DNA of 64,000 nucleotides from Pseudofrancisella aestuarii (GTDB taxonomy: Bacteria > Pseudomonadota > Gammaproteobacteria > Francisellales > Francisellaceae): the NCBI RefSeq assembly GCF_003574475.2, contig NZ_QLIS02000001.1, forward strand, positions 372,001 through 436,000, in the 5' to 3' direction. The stretch's first letter is position 1. Each line of letters begins with the position of its first letter. The position numbers and the translations under genes were made by a program. This document shows, piece after piece, positions 9,293-18,435 of the stretch. The notes under the pieces are model-generated. The model was not told the DNA's origin. It saw only the letters and a program-made list of their open reading frames with translations, and did no database searches.

Positions 9293-10438
9293 ATGCTAAT
9301 AGATAAAAATATGTTACCAACTACAAAACAAGAGAGTTGGAAATATACAAATATTGCTAGTATCTATCAAAAGAATAATATAGATGAACTTTTGATAGAG
9401 TCTGAAGCGACTAAAGATTATCTTAAAAACTTTAAATTTGATACTAATGAAAATGTGGTTATTATTTTAGATGGTGTTTTAGCTATAGATTATAATAATA
9501 AACTTAACCATATCTCTAAATTAGAATTTAATGAAGATAATAGAGATATGTCTAAAATAGCAAAAGATAATGCAAAGTCTTTTTGTATAAATATACCTAA
9601 GGATACAAAAGAAGACCTTAGCCTAATTTTTATAAATACTGAATATGCAAAAAATAAGTTAACTAATGTTGCTTTAAAGTTAGATGTTGAAATGTTTTCT
9701 CACGTAAATTTAGATATAGACTATGTGAACTTAACAAAAAGCTCAGCCTTAAATCTGTTTTTAGATATAGATATAGCAGACTCAGCTAAAGTAACATATA
9801 CAAATAATTCAGATAATGCTAATAACAAAGATTTTATTATTACATCTAATTACCTAATTAACTTTGGTGAAAATGCTGAATTTAATGGTTTCTGTATACT
9901 TAATAAAGATCATCTTTTGAGAAAAGATATTGTTGTTAACCTAAATGAGTCTCACTCAAGATTTGATTTACGTGGACTTTATTTACTATCAGATGTTGCT
10001 TGTGCTGATGTGTGTTGTTTAGTTAATCATAAAGCTTCTGATACTTATAGTAACGTTAATTTTCGTGGAGTTGTAAATGGCTCTTCAAAAGCTTGGTTTA
10101 ATGCAAAAGCGGTAGTACATGAAAAAATTAAAGGAATACAAGCTTATCAAAATAACAAAAATGTACAGTTAAGTAAAAAAGCAGAAATTAATACAAAGCC
10201 AGAATTAGAGATTCTTTCTGATGATGTGATATGTACCCATGGAGCTACTATTGGTGAGTTGGATAAAAATGCTTTGTTTTATCTACAATCACGAGGACTA
10301 TCTTTGATAGAAGCTCAACATATACTTCTTGAAAGTTTTATAAAATCACAAATAACATCAGAAGATCTTTTATTAGAGGATAGTCAAAAAGCAGACTTTC
10401 TAAGCTCTTTAGAAGATATTCTCAAGTCTATTCTCTAA
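9293..10438 (+). CDS. sufD: Fe-S cluster assembly protein SufD
   Basis: A 381-residue SufB paralogue that completes the SufBC2D complex. The N-terminus KQESWKYTN and the C-terminal block CTHGATIGELDKNALFYLQSRGLS are typical of SufD. It is the last suf gene: the next gene on the same strand is an unrelated beta-glucosidase, and neither sufS nor sufE/sufU follows. The N-terminal third is poorly conserved, as is usual. Confidence 0.95.
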   Translation: MLIDKNMLPTTKQESWKYTNIASIYQKNNIDELLIESEATKDYLKNFKFDTNENVVIILDGVLAIDYNNKLNHISKLEFNEDNRDMSKIAKDNAKSFCINIPKDTKEDLSLIFINTEYAKNKLTNVALKLDVEMFSHVNLDIDYVNLTKSSALNLFLDIDIADSAKVTYTNNSDNANNKDFIITSNYLINFGENAEFNGFCILNKDHLLRKDIVVNLNESHSRFDLRGLYLLSDVACADVCCLVNHKASDTYSNVNFRGVVNGSSKAWFNAKAVVHEKIKGIQAYQNNKNVQLSKKAEINTKPELEILSDDVICTHGATIGELDKNALFYLQSRGLSLIEAQHILLESFIKSQITSEDLLLEDSQKADFLSSLEDILKSIL

Positions 10439-10504
10439 TATTTTCTTTCTTTACCTTATTAGAATCGCCATAATTAATTAAATAGATACATAGAGCTCAT
10501 AGAA

Positions 10505-12844
10505 ATGAAGTTTAGGAAAATAATTACCGTAGTATTTATGGGAGCAGCTATAGTTAGCTGCTCAAATATAGAAGATAATTTTTTCTCTCCAAATAATACG
10601 ACAACTTTTGATAAAAGTTATGAAAGTCAGATTAATGAACTTTTAGATTCTATGACGCTTGATGAAAAATTAGGGCAGTTAAATCTACTAGATTCCGGTG
10701 ATATTACTACTGGTGAAGGCGCAAACTCTAATGTTGCAAAACTTATTGAGCAAGGAAAAGTTGGAGGAATATTAAATCTCACTTCAGCTGAAAAAATCAA
10801 TAAAGCTCAAAAAATTGCAGTTGAGCAAAGTAGGCTCCATATACCATTATTAATTGGTTTAGATGTAATACATGGATATAAGACGACATTCCCTATTCCA
10901 CTTGGTTTATCTTCAACATGGAATATCGATTTGATTGAAAAAACTGCAAGAATTGCAGCTACAGAAGCAAGTGCTGATGGTATTAATTGGGTATATTCTC
11001 CAATGGTTGATATATCTAGAGATCCTAGATGGGGTAGGGTAGCAGAAGGAAGTGGAGAAGATCCTTATTTAGGTAGTCTCATTGCTAAAGCTATGATTAG
11101 AGGATATCAAGGCAATGATCTTAGTCTAAACAATACAGTAATGGCTTGCTTTAAACATTTTGCTTTATATGGCGCTGTGGAGGCTGGTAGAGATTATAAT
11201 ACAGTAGATATGAGTAAAGTTCGTATGTATAACGAATATTTCCCTCCTTATAAAGCAGCTATAGAAGCAGGAGCTGGCTCAGTAATGGCAGCATTTAATG
11301 ATATAAATGGTATTCCTGCGACAGAGGATAAATGGCTGCTAACAGATGTATTAAGAAAGGAGTGGGGCTTTAATGGTTTCGTTGTGACAGACTATACAGC
11401 TATTCCTGAAATGGTAAATCATGGTGTTGGAACTGATTTACAAGAAGTTTCTGCTTTAGCATTAAAAGCTGGTGTAGATATGGATATGGTAGGAGAAGGT
11501 TTTATAAAAACCCTTAAAAAATCTTTAAAAGAGGAAAAAATTTCTATTGATGATATCAACTTAGCTGTCAAAAGAATATTACAAGCAAAATTTGAATTAG
11601 GCTTGTTTAAGGATCCATATAAGTATAGTAATGATACGAATAGAGCAGAAAAAGAAATCTTTACAAAAGATAATCGTACTTTTGCAAGGCAAGTTGGTTC
11701 TGAATCAGCAGTTTTATTAAAAAATCAAAATAATCTTCTTCCTTTAGAAAAAAAAGGAACTATTGCCATAATAGGGCCTTTAGGAAATAACTCTGTAAAT
11801 ATGGCTGGAACATGGAGTGTTTCTACAGATCAATATAAATCTATTTCACTATTGGATGGTGTTCGAGAGGTTATTGGTGATAAAGCCAAGATTCTCTATT
11901 CAAAAGGAAGTAATCTATCCTATGATGAAGAGTTTGAAAAAAATGTAACTATGTTTAACAAGCCTATCCCTAGAGATAATAGAACGAATAAACAATTGCT
12001 TGATGAAGCGATAAAAATTGCTGAGAAATCTGATGTTATTATTGCAGCTTTAGGAGAATCTGCTGAAATGTCTGGTGAAAGCACTAGTAGGGTGCATATT
12101 GAAATCCCTAAAGCTCAAAAAGATTTATTAAAAGCTTTATTGCAGACAGGTAAACCTGTTGTATTAGTTTTATTTACTGGTAGACCTTTAGTTTTAGTTG
12201 ATGAGAATACTACTGTTCCCGCTACTTTAAATGTTTGGTTCCCTGGAAGTGAGGCAGGACTATCTATAGCAGATGTATTATTTGGTGATGTAAACCCATC
12301 TGGTAAATTAACAATGTCATGGCCAAGAGATGTTGGTCAAATACCTGTCTACTACAATCATAAAAATACTGGTAGACCTTTAAGCAAAGATGATGGCAAG
12401 TTTGAAAAGTTCCATTCTAATTATTTAGATGTACCCAATGATCCACTTTATCCATTTGGTTATGGTTTGAGTTATACAACTTTTAAAATTGGTAAACCAG
12501 AACTTAGTAAAAACAGTATTGGACCTAATGATAAACTAGTTATAACCACTGAGGTCACTAATACTGGAAACTATAGTGGTGCTGAAGTAATACAACTATA
12601 TATACACCAAAAAGTTCGTTCGATAACACCACCTGTGAAAGAACTAAAAGGATTTAAGAAAATATTTTTGAAAAAGGGTGAAACTAAAACAGTAAAATTT
12701 GTAATTTCTCCAGAAGATCTAAAATTTTATAATAATGATTTAGAATTTGTGTATGAACCAGGAGAATTTGAATTATTTGTTTCTGATAGTTCTAATCATA
12801 AATTTACAAATACATTTTTTCTAACGAAAGAAGAAGATAACTAG
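10505..12844 (+). CDS. bglX: GH3-family beta-glucosidase, exported (probable lipoprotein)
   Basis: A 779-residue glycoside hydrolase family 3 enzyme. Domains: N-terminal export signal (residues 1-19, ending AAIVSC, a lipobox-like cleavage site with unusual I at -3), GH3 N-terminal TIM barrel (about 45-370), GH3 C-terminal alpha/beta domain (about 405-640), and a fibronectin-like domain (about 680-770). The catalytic nucleophile is D296 in GFVVTDY; substrate-binding KHF and RDPRWGR motifs are present. It probably releases glucose from beta-linked oligosaccharides in the periplasm. It stands alone, 66 bp after sufD. Confidence 0.92.
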   Translation: MKFRKIITVVFMGAAIVSCSNIEDNFFSPNNTTTFDKSYESQINELLDSMTLDEKLGQLNLLDSGDITTGEGANSNVAKLIEQGKVGGILNLTSAEKINKAQKIAVEQSRLHIPLLIGLDVIHGYKTTFPIPLGLSSTWNIDLIEKTARIAATEASADGINWVYSPMVDISRDPRWGRVAEGSGEDPYLGSLIAKAMIRGYQGNDLSLNNTVMACFKHFALYGAVEAGRDYNTVDMSKVRMYNEYFPPYKAAIEAGAGSVMAAFNDINGIPATEDKWLLTDVLRKEWGFNGFVVTDYTAIPEMVNHGVGTDLQEVSALALKAGVDMDMVGEGFIKTLKKSLKEEKISIDDINLAVKRILQAKFELGLFKDPYKYSNDTNRAEKEIFTKDNRTFARQVGSESAVLLKNQNNLLPLEKKGTIAIIGPLGNNSVNMAGTWSVSTDQYKSISLLDGVREVIGDKAKILYSKGSNLSYDEEFEKNVTMFNKPIPRDNRTNKQLLDEAIKIAEKSDVIIAALGESAEMSGESTSRVHIEIPKAQKDLLKALLQTGKPVVLVLFTGRPLVLVDENTTVPATLNVWFPGSEAGLSIADVLFGDVNPSGKLTMSWPRDVGQIPVYYNHKNTGRPLSKDDGKFEKFHSNYLDVPNDPLYPFGYGLSYTTFKIGKPELSKNSIGPNDKLVITTEVTNTGNYSGAEVIQLYIHQKVRSITPPVKELKGFKKIFLKKGETKTVKFVISPEDLKFYNNDLEFVYEPGEFELFVSDSSNHKFTNTFFLTKEEDN

Positions 12845-12912
12845 ATCTTTATTATTATCTATATTCATATAAACTTATCTCTATTATTTTTATTTAAAAA
12901 TAAATACTTTAT

Positions 12913-13359
12913 ATGAAAGATTCAAAATATTTTTTATACTCAACTACTGCTACATCTGAACATATAGATCCAAACAAACATATAAATAACATTATATACT
13001 TACAATGGATGCAAGATGCAGCTGTGGAGCATGTAAAACATAATGGAACTTTTGATCTAATACAATCATTAGGCTTAACATGGTTTGCAAAAACACATCA
13101 TATAGAATATATGTCACAAGGCTTTTTGGATGATGAAATTATAGTAGTGACATGGGTAGAGAATTTAACAAAAATTTCGACTTTAAGAAAATATTCTATA
13201 TATAGAAAAAGCGACAAAAAACTTCTCTGTAAAGGAGAGACTCTTTGGATAATGATAAATATAGAGAAAAGTAGACCAACTAAAATTCCTCAAAATATTA
13301 TAGATGTATTTCATAATATAGATGATGCTAATATAGATGATCTTAATAGCCTAATATAA
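12913..13359 (+). CDS. Hotdog-fold acyl-CoA thioesterase (4HBT/YbgC-FadM type)
   Basis: A 148-residue single hotdog domain. HIDPNKHINNIIYLQWMQDA matches the DxxxHxNNxxY active-site helix of 4-hydroxybenzoyl-CoA thioesterase-like enzymes, with Asp as the presumed catalytic residue. It should hydrolyse an acyl-CoA thioester; the acyl chain is unknown. No signal peptide. It stands between bglX and a convergent beta-propeller gene, so context does not help with function. Confidence 0.78.
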   Translation: MKDSKYFLYSTTATSEHIDPNKHINNIIYLQWMQDAAVEHVKHNGTFDLIQSLGLTWFAKTHHIEYMSQGFLDDEIIVVTWVENLTKISTLRKYSIYRKSDKKLLCKGETLWIMINIEKSRPTKIPQNIIDVFHNIDDANIDDLNSLI

Positions 13360-13376
13360 AAAGAGCTATGTCTTAT

Positions 13377-14522
13377 TTATAGAGGAGTATCGCCAACCCA
13401 TTCAAGACTTAACTCTTCAATTTCTGGAACATATTTATAAAGCATAATACCATCACCATTTGCTTGCGCCATTACTAAGCGATGAGTTTCTACCGATGTA
13501 TCAAAAAGAATATTATATCCTCCAGTTATAGGATAAGCTTCATTATCATTTTGATAATTTCCAAACATAGTGTCTAGAGGTGCTTTAACTAAAGGTAAGT
13601 ATTTGTCTGAATAGAAAACTAATTTTTTCTGTCCCCAATTAAATCTATTCGGAGAAAATATAGTTGCTAAAAGGTAAGGCTGATTAACTCCTTTAAGAGT
13701 AGCTATAATTTTATCATTATCAATAAATTTAAAGTTTGTTAGTCCTTTAAAGAAAGAAGTTTTCTTACTACCGTCTAGCATATATGAAACATTCTCAACA
13801 CTTTTTGGATAATAAAATCCTTTATCTGAAACTTCTCCTGTTACTAGATTATATTTTATTCCTGAGTATTGTTGATCAACCGCATATACGTGTTTACCAG
13901 TTGGATCGACATCTTTCATTGTTTGACCAATATTTTCAACTATTGTAACTTGATGTTTTGCGCTATCTTCTTTTAAGATTTCATTTATATCAAATATCCA
14001 AAGTTCACCACCACTTGTCGTTACTATTACTTTATCCTGAGCAGGTGTAAATATCGGAACATAAGGACTATAAATGGTTTGATCTTTACCACCATAAGTA
14101 TATTTTATTGGATCTTTTTCTTTTACTTGTTGAATAACGATATTTCCCTGATCATTTGAGCCAACGTATATTGATAAATCCGTACTTATATTATTTGGTC
14201 CCTGTGTCTTAAAACCAGTATTAAATTTTTTAATAAGCTTTTGAGTTTTGGCATCAACAATATAAACAATACCATCTATATCTTGATAAATAAAATCATC
14301 ACTTTTATCTATAAAGTTAGCACTATAAGGATTAGCTCTCCTAGTATTTACTTTTTTAGCAGTTTTACTCTCCAAATCATACAAGTAAACATTTTTATCA
14401 TCATTTGAACTAACAGCATATTTACCATCATTTGATATAGCCAAAGAAATCGGTTTGGCATTAGATATATTGAAAACAATAAACCCTAAGAGCAAAAAAA
14501 ATATTTTTTTTATATTTGACAC
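13377..14522 (-). CDS. Secreted WD40/YVTN-like beta-propeller protein, function unknown
   Basis: A 381-residue protein with a Sec signal peptide (MSNIKKIFFLLLGFIVFNISNA). The mature part begins with a clear WD40-like blade (ISLAISNDGKYAVSSND, then NVYLYDLESKT). Further blades are divergent but show repeated D/G-containing turns such as VYIVDAKTQKLIKKF and ELWIFDINEI. It is predicted to be a periplasmic beta-propeller scaffold; no enzymatic motif is seen. The divergent neighbour is the triple-TPM envelope protein, with about 130 bp of very AT-rich DNA between them. Confidence 0.65.
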   Translation of the reverse strand: MSNIKKIFFLLLGFIVFNISNAKPISLAISNDGKYAVSSNDDKNVYLYDLESKTAKKVNTRRANPYSANFIDKSDDFIYQDIDGIVYIVDAKTQKLIKKFNTGFKTQGPNNISTDLSIYVGSNDQGNIVIQQVKEKDPIKYTYGGKDQTIYSPYVPIFTPAQDKVIVTTSGGELWIFDINEILKEDSAKHQVTIVENIGQTMKDVDPTGKHVYAVDQQYSGIKYNLVTGEVSDKGFYYPKSVENVSYMLDGSKKTSFFKGLTNFKFIDNDKIIATLKGVNQPYLLATIFSPNRFNWGQKKLVFYSDKYLPLVKAPLDTMFGNYQNDNEAYPITGGYNILFDTSVETHRLVMAQANGDGIMLYKYVPEIEELSLEWVGDTPL

Positions 14523-14613
14523 GTTATTTTATTTATTTCACTAATCTTTTTAAAATTATAAAGTATTAAAAAGTCAAAATTAATTTAAATTTTAAAAGTA
14601 AACAATAAATATG

Positions 14614-14654
14614 TAAAATTTAATTTAAATTATAAATTTATAAAATTTAATTTA
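14614..14654. repeat. Direct repeat TAAAATTTAATTTA upstream of the TPM gene
   Basis: The 14-mer TAAAATTTAATTTA occurs at 14614-14627 and 14641-14654, 27 bp start to start. The second copy abuts the GTG start codon at 14655. The stretch is entirely A/T, so chance repetition is possible. It replaces any visible Shine-Dalgarno sequence for the downstream gene. Confidence 0.5.
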
Positions 14655-17090
14655 GTGAAAAAAATCATACCGTCTTACTTTTATACTCTATTAACAATCT
14701 TCTTTATCTTTAGTATTCCTCAAGTCTCTAATGCACTTGAAAACATCAACAAAGGCTATGTTACTGATGATGCAAATCTTTTTTCAACTGGTCAATTTTC
14801 AATACTTAGCTCTTCATTAAAAAGTTATTATCAAAAAAAGAATATAAGTATAAAAATAGTTACAAAAAAAGACTTAAAGATAGCAAATAAATATGAGCTT
14901 GATGAATATTTAAATGATCTATACAAACAGAAGTTTTCTAATACTGAAAAAGGTATATTAATTCTTTTTGCAGGTTCTTTTTTTATAAAAGCTAATAATG
15001 ATGTTCTTTCAAGGAGTGATATTGTTTGGACAACTATGGCTTTTTATACAGAGTATAACCAAAGTAAAAACCTTATTTATAAAAGTATGGTTGATGCTTT
15101 GAATAAATTAGGCAATATATTAACTAACTCATTAGTAGTTTCTAATAAAAGTAATCCAACTTCAGATTTTTATCCGTATGGAATAACTGAAAAAGATCTT
15201 CCTGATATGACTTTTGAGGTTATTTCAGATAATGCTTATATTTTTAATAGTCAACAACGAGATATTCTAAAGAGGATATTAAGTCATAATAGCTTTCAAA
15301 AAAATGAATCCTTTAAAATACTTACTATAGATACTTTGCCAGCTAATCTTTCTCTAGAAGAATATTCTAATATGGTTTTCAAAAAGAGCCGTATCAAGAA
15401 GAGAGACACAATTATGATAGTAATTGTTAAAGATTCGAATTTGGCTAGCATCACATTAAGCCCTCTCTTAGCAGGATGGTTGCCTCAATCTTTAACAAAT
15501 AAAATTGTCTCTACAATTATTGAACCAAGTCTTAAGAGAAATGAAGGAGCTCAAGGAATTGTTGATGCCATAGATGAGATGGCTCTAAAACTAGATGGTT
15601 CAAAATTAATTTTTACAAATAGTAGTAGCTATAGTTCTTATGATCCATTTTCTAGAGATTATTTAGATATTAATGATATTTTTTATAAAATTCCAACTAT
15701 AGAACATTTTGTCACAGATAATGGAGGTTTCTTTAATACTCTACAAATAGACTCTTTAGCAAAAGCTTTAGAAGATTATGAAAAGAAAACTACTAACCAA
15801 ATAGTTATTTATACTATAAAAAAACTACCTTCTAATATCTCTCTCGAAGTTTATGCAAATAAACTATTTAATAAAAATAAAATAGGGGTTGAAGGCCATG
15901 ATAATGGAGTTTTACTACTATTAGTAAAAGATAATAGAAAAGTAAGATTAGAGATAGGTACAAAATTAGAGCCATATCTAACTGATGCACTATCTAGTCG
16001 CATTATTTATGATGTTATAACTCCGAATTTTAGAGATGGATATTATTATGAAGGAACTTTAGAGGCTATTGGTAAAATCAAAAGCATTTTAGATGGCAAT
16101 AATGTTAGTTTTGCTCCTAAACTTTTCCAATATAGAGCTGGCTATTATGTATTGTTAATACTACTCTTTTTAATACTTTTATCTATAAGCTTTTATTTCT
16201 ATCAAAAATTCCTAAGTAAAGTAGCTGGAATATATGGTAAATATACTGGTTCTGAATATGAAGGAAAATTACAATACCTATTATCTCTTGCTGCTGTAGC
16301 TGCTTGTATACTTATTATAAATCTCGCTATATTTAAAGTTTTCAATAATAACATTATTAATACTATATTTGATGTTATTTTCTCTGTGGCTGCGGGTTTC
16401 ATTTTTCTTCTTTTAATGGCAAAAGCAAAAAAAGATGTTTATGACATGAACTCGTTAATGTCACCTATTGAATTTGGAAATGCTTTTGGAAGGTTAAAAA
16501 TAGTAAGCAACCTTATTGTAAAGAATATATATAGACTAAAAAATAAAAAACATTTTTCTGAGCTTTGGTATCAATATGCAAGCACATTAAATGCCGCATT
16601 AGAGCAATTTAAAGATATTACTCTTACTTATGATGAAGCTGCTGAAATGATAAATAAAAATTATGCTAAATATGATAAAACAAAGCTTAATACATTTAAC
16701 TTTCTTATTGAATTTACTCAGGCTGACGATCAAATATCATTTAGATTTATAGTTATCGATATTTTTGCTAATAATAACTATCCTCTTGTATCTGAATATA
16801 ATGTAAATATTGCTAAAGAGGATATAAAAAATAGCCAAAATTGGAAAATTGAAAAAATCTCAACAATAACTAGTAATGATAAGTTTAGAAAGATTATTAC
16901 TATCAACTCAACAGATACTGCTCTTTTAGCTAGGCTTGATTTTGGCAAAAATGGTCAGAGCAGCTCATCATATCGTAGTGGTGGTGGCGGTGGCTCTTCT
17001 TATAGTGGTGGTAGCTCAAGTAGCAGTGGCGGCAGTTTCCGAGGAGGAGGGGGCTCATCTAGAGGTGGTGGAGCTAGTGGTAGTTGGTAA
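14655..17090 (+). CDS. Membrane protein with three TPM domains and Gly/Ser-rich tail (YgcG-like)
   Basis: An 811-residue protein starting at GTG. Layout: signal peptide (1-27); TPM (Psb32/MOLO-1) modules at about 33-160, 190-310 and 345-475; membrane segments near 497-518, 541-561 and 568-590; a soluble domain (about 600-765); and a Gly/Ser-rich tail (about 774-811) ending GGGASGSW. The modules share the pattern of an N-terminal 'TD..N' or 'Q.D.L' helix and an 'NGVLLLLVKDNR' type strand. Single-TPM YgcG relatives usually have one module, so three is unusual. It is followed by two lemA genes, the usual genomic partner of TPM proteins. No Shine-Dalgarno is visible. Function is probably envelope-related; no enzymatic role is assigned. 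Confidence 0.8.
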   Translation: MKKIIPSYFYTLLTIFFIFSIPQVSNALENINKGYVTDDANLFSTGQFSILSSSLKSYYQKKNISIKIVTKKDLKIANKYELDEYLNDLYKQKFSNTEKGILILFAGSFFIKANNDVLSRSDIVWTTMAFYTEYNQSKNLIYKSMVDALNKLGNILTNSLVVSNKSNPTSDFYPYGITEKDLPDMTFEVISDNAYIFNSQQRDILKRILSHNSFQKNESFKILTIDTLPANLSLEEYSNMVFKKSRIKKRDTIMIVIVKDSNLASITLSPLLAGWLPQSLTNKIVSTIIEPSLKRNEGAQGIVDAIDEMALKLDGSKLIFTNSSSYSSYDPFSRDYLDINDIFYKIPTIEHFVTDNGGFFNTLQIDSLAKALEDYEKKTTNQIVIYTIKKLPSNISLEVYANKLFNKNKIGVEGHDNGVLLLLVKDNRKVRLEIGTKLEPYLTDALSSRIIYDVITPNFRDGYYYEGTLEAIGKIKSILDGNNVSFAPKLFQYRAGYYVLLILLFLILLSISFYFYQKFLSKVAGIYGKYTGSEYEGKLQYLLSLAAVAACILIINLAIFKVFNNNIINTIFDVIFSVAAGFIFLLLMAKAKKDVYDMNSLMSPIEFGNAFGRLKIVSNLIVKNIYRLKNKKHFSELWYQYASTLNAALEQFKDITLTYDEAAEMINKNYAKYDKTKLNTFNFLIEFTQADDQISFRFIVIDIFANNNYPLVSEYNVNIAKEDIKNSQNWKIEKISTITSNDKFRKIITINSTDTALLARLDFGKNGQSSSSYRSGGGGGSSYSGGSSSSSGGSFRGGGGSSRGGGASGSW

Positions 17091-17165
17091 TAGACCTCTC
17101 TACATTGTAAAAGATACTACGATGCTCTATTATTTAATAATTACTAGTTGGTTCAAAAACTTATT

Positions 17166-17774
17166 ATGACACCTGGATCTTTTTTATCAATTATCATTTT
17201 TTCACTAATTATAATCATATTTGGTGTAATACTTTTACTTATTATAAAAGCTTTTATTTCAATGTATAACCAGCTTGTTAATAGCAAACAAATAGGTTTA
17301 CAAACTTGGGCAGACATAGAATCAAGCCTACAGAAAAGACTAGATATAATTCCAAATCTTGTAGAAACTGTAAAAGGTTATGCCTCACATGAGAAAAGTA
17401 CCTTAACAGAAGTTCAAGAGCTTAGGAGCCAATCATACGCTACAAAGGTTTCAAGTCCTGAACAAATAAAAGACTTTTTGAATAATCAAAATCAGCTTAG
17501 CTCAGCTTTAGCAAAACTTATGGCTGTTACTGAAAACTATCCAAATCTTAAAGCGGATCAAAATTTCCTAAGCTTACAGCAAGAACTCTCAGGAATTGAG
17601 TCAGAAATCTCTATAAAAAGAGATCGTTATAATAGCGCTATTCAAAGCTTTAATAGCCTTTTACTTAGTTTCTTCGGCAAAATAGTAAATGCTATTATGT
17701 TAAAATATCAAGAAATGCCATATTTCCAAGCAGATAAACAAGCAATTCAGCCGCCTAAGGTTTCTTTTAGTTAA
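17166..17774 (+). CDS. lemA: LemA family protein, first paralogue
   Basis: About 202 residues: one N-terminal membrane anchor (SFLSIIIFSLIIIIFGVIL) then a helical LemA domain with the signature YNQLVNSKQIGLQTWADIESSLQKR and DIIPNLVETVKGYASHE. A TTG at 17148 is also in frame; ATG at 17166 is preferred as a normal start codon directly before the anchor, though no strong ribosome binding site supports either. LemA proteins are four-helix bundle envelope proteins of unknown biochemical role, often linked to TPM-domain proteins. Follows the triple-TPM gene by 75 bp. Confidence 0.9.
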   Translation: MTPGSFLSIIIFSLIIIIFGVILLLIIKAFISMYNQLVNSKQIGLQTWADIESSLQKRLDIIPNLVETVKGYASHEKSTLTEVQELRSQSYATKVSSPEQIKDFLNNQNQLSSALAKLMAVTENYPNLKADQNFLSLQQELSGIESEISIKRDRYNSAIQSFNSLLLSFFGKIVNAIMLKYQEMPYFQADKQAIQPPKVSFS

Positions 17775-17790
17775 AAGGTAAATTTACAAA

Positions 17791-18417
17791 ATGAATAATA
17801 AAATACAAAAAGAAGCTTCTATATCACTTTCAACACTTTTTATTGGGCTACTAGCTTTCTTTGGCGTTATCATTTTGTTGATTAGTATAGTAACTATTGT
17901 AAACTACAACGGCTTAGTTAATAGTAAACAAGCTGTAATGAGAGAAATGGGAAATATTGAGTCGGCTATACAAAGAAGGGCAGATTTAATACCAAATTTA
18001 GTTAAAATAGTAAATCAGTATGCTAAACATGAAAAAGAAACTTTAGCTAATATCAAACAGCAGGGGAAGTCTAAAGAATATTCTACCTTACCAGTAGGTC
18101 ATGATAATATTAATTATTTAGCAGAAAAACAACAGCATGTAAATAATACAATAAATGAATTATTAGCTGTTAGCGATAGATATCCAAATTTAAAATCTAG
18201 TGATAATTTTATTACTTTACAGTCTCAACTAGAGGGTAGTGAGAATAGAATAAACATCTCAAGAATCTATTATAATGAAGCTGTTGCAGACTATAATTCT
18301 AAACTTTATGGCTTTTTTGGTTCTATGATAAATGAGTCTTTTTTACATTATAAGCCAGCTAGTTACTATAAAGCTAATGAGAAGGCTAATAATTATAATG
18401 GAGTTAATTTTGATTAA
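17791..18417 (+). CDS. lemA: LemA family protein, second paralogue
   Basis: A 208-residue LemA protein, 16 bp after the first copy, with AAAGG before the start. It has a single membrane segment (about 17-38) and the family motif YNGLVNSKQAVMREMGNIESAIQRRADLIPNLV split by normal LemA spacing. The two paralogues share the LVNSKQ and IPNLV blocks but differ widely elsewhere, so the duplication is old rather than recent. The pair probably forms an operon with the upstream TPM gene. Confidence 0.9.
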   Translation: MNNKIQKEASISLSTLFIGLLAFFGVIILLISIVTIVNYNGLVNSKQAVMREMGNIESAIQRRADLIPNLVKIVNQYAKHEKETLANIKQQGKSKEYSTLPVGHDNINYLAEKQQHVNNTINELLAVSDRYPNLKSSDNFITLQSQLEGSENRINISRIYYNEAVADYNSKLYGFFGSMINESFLHYKPASYYKANEKANNYNGVNFD

Positions 18418-18435
18418 TAAGCTAAAGATAAAATT

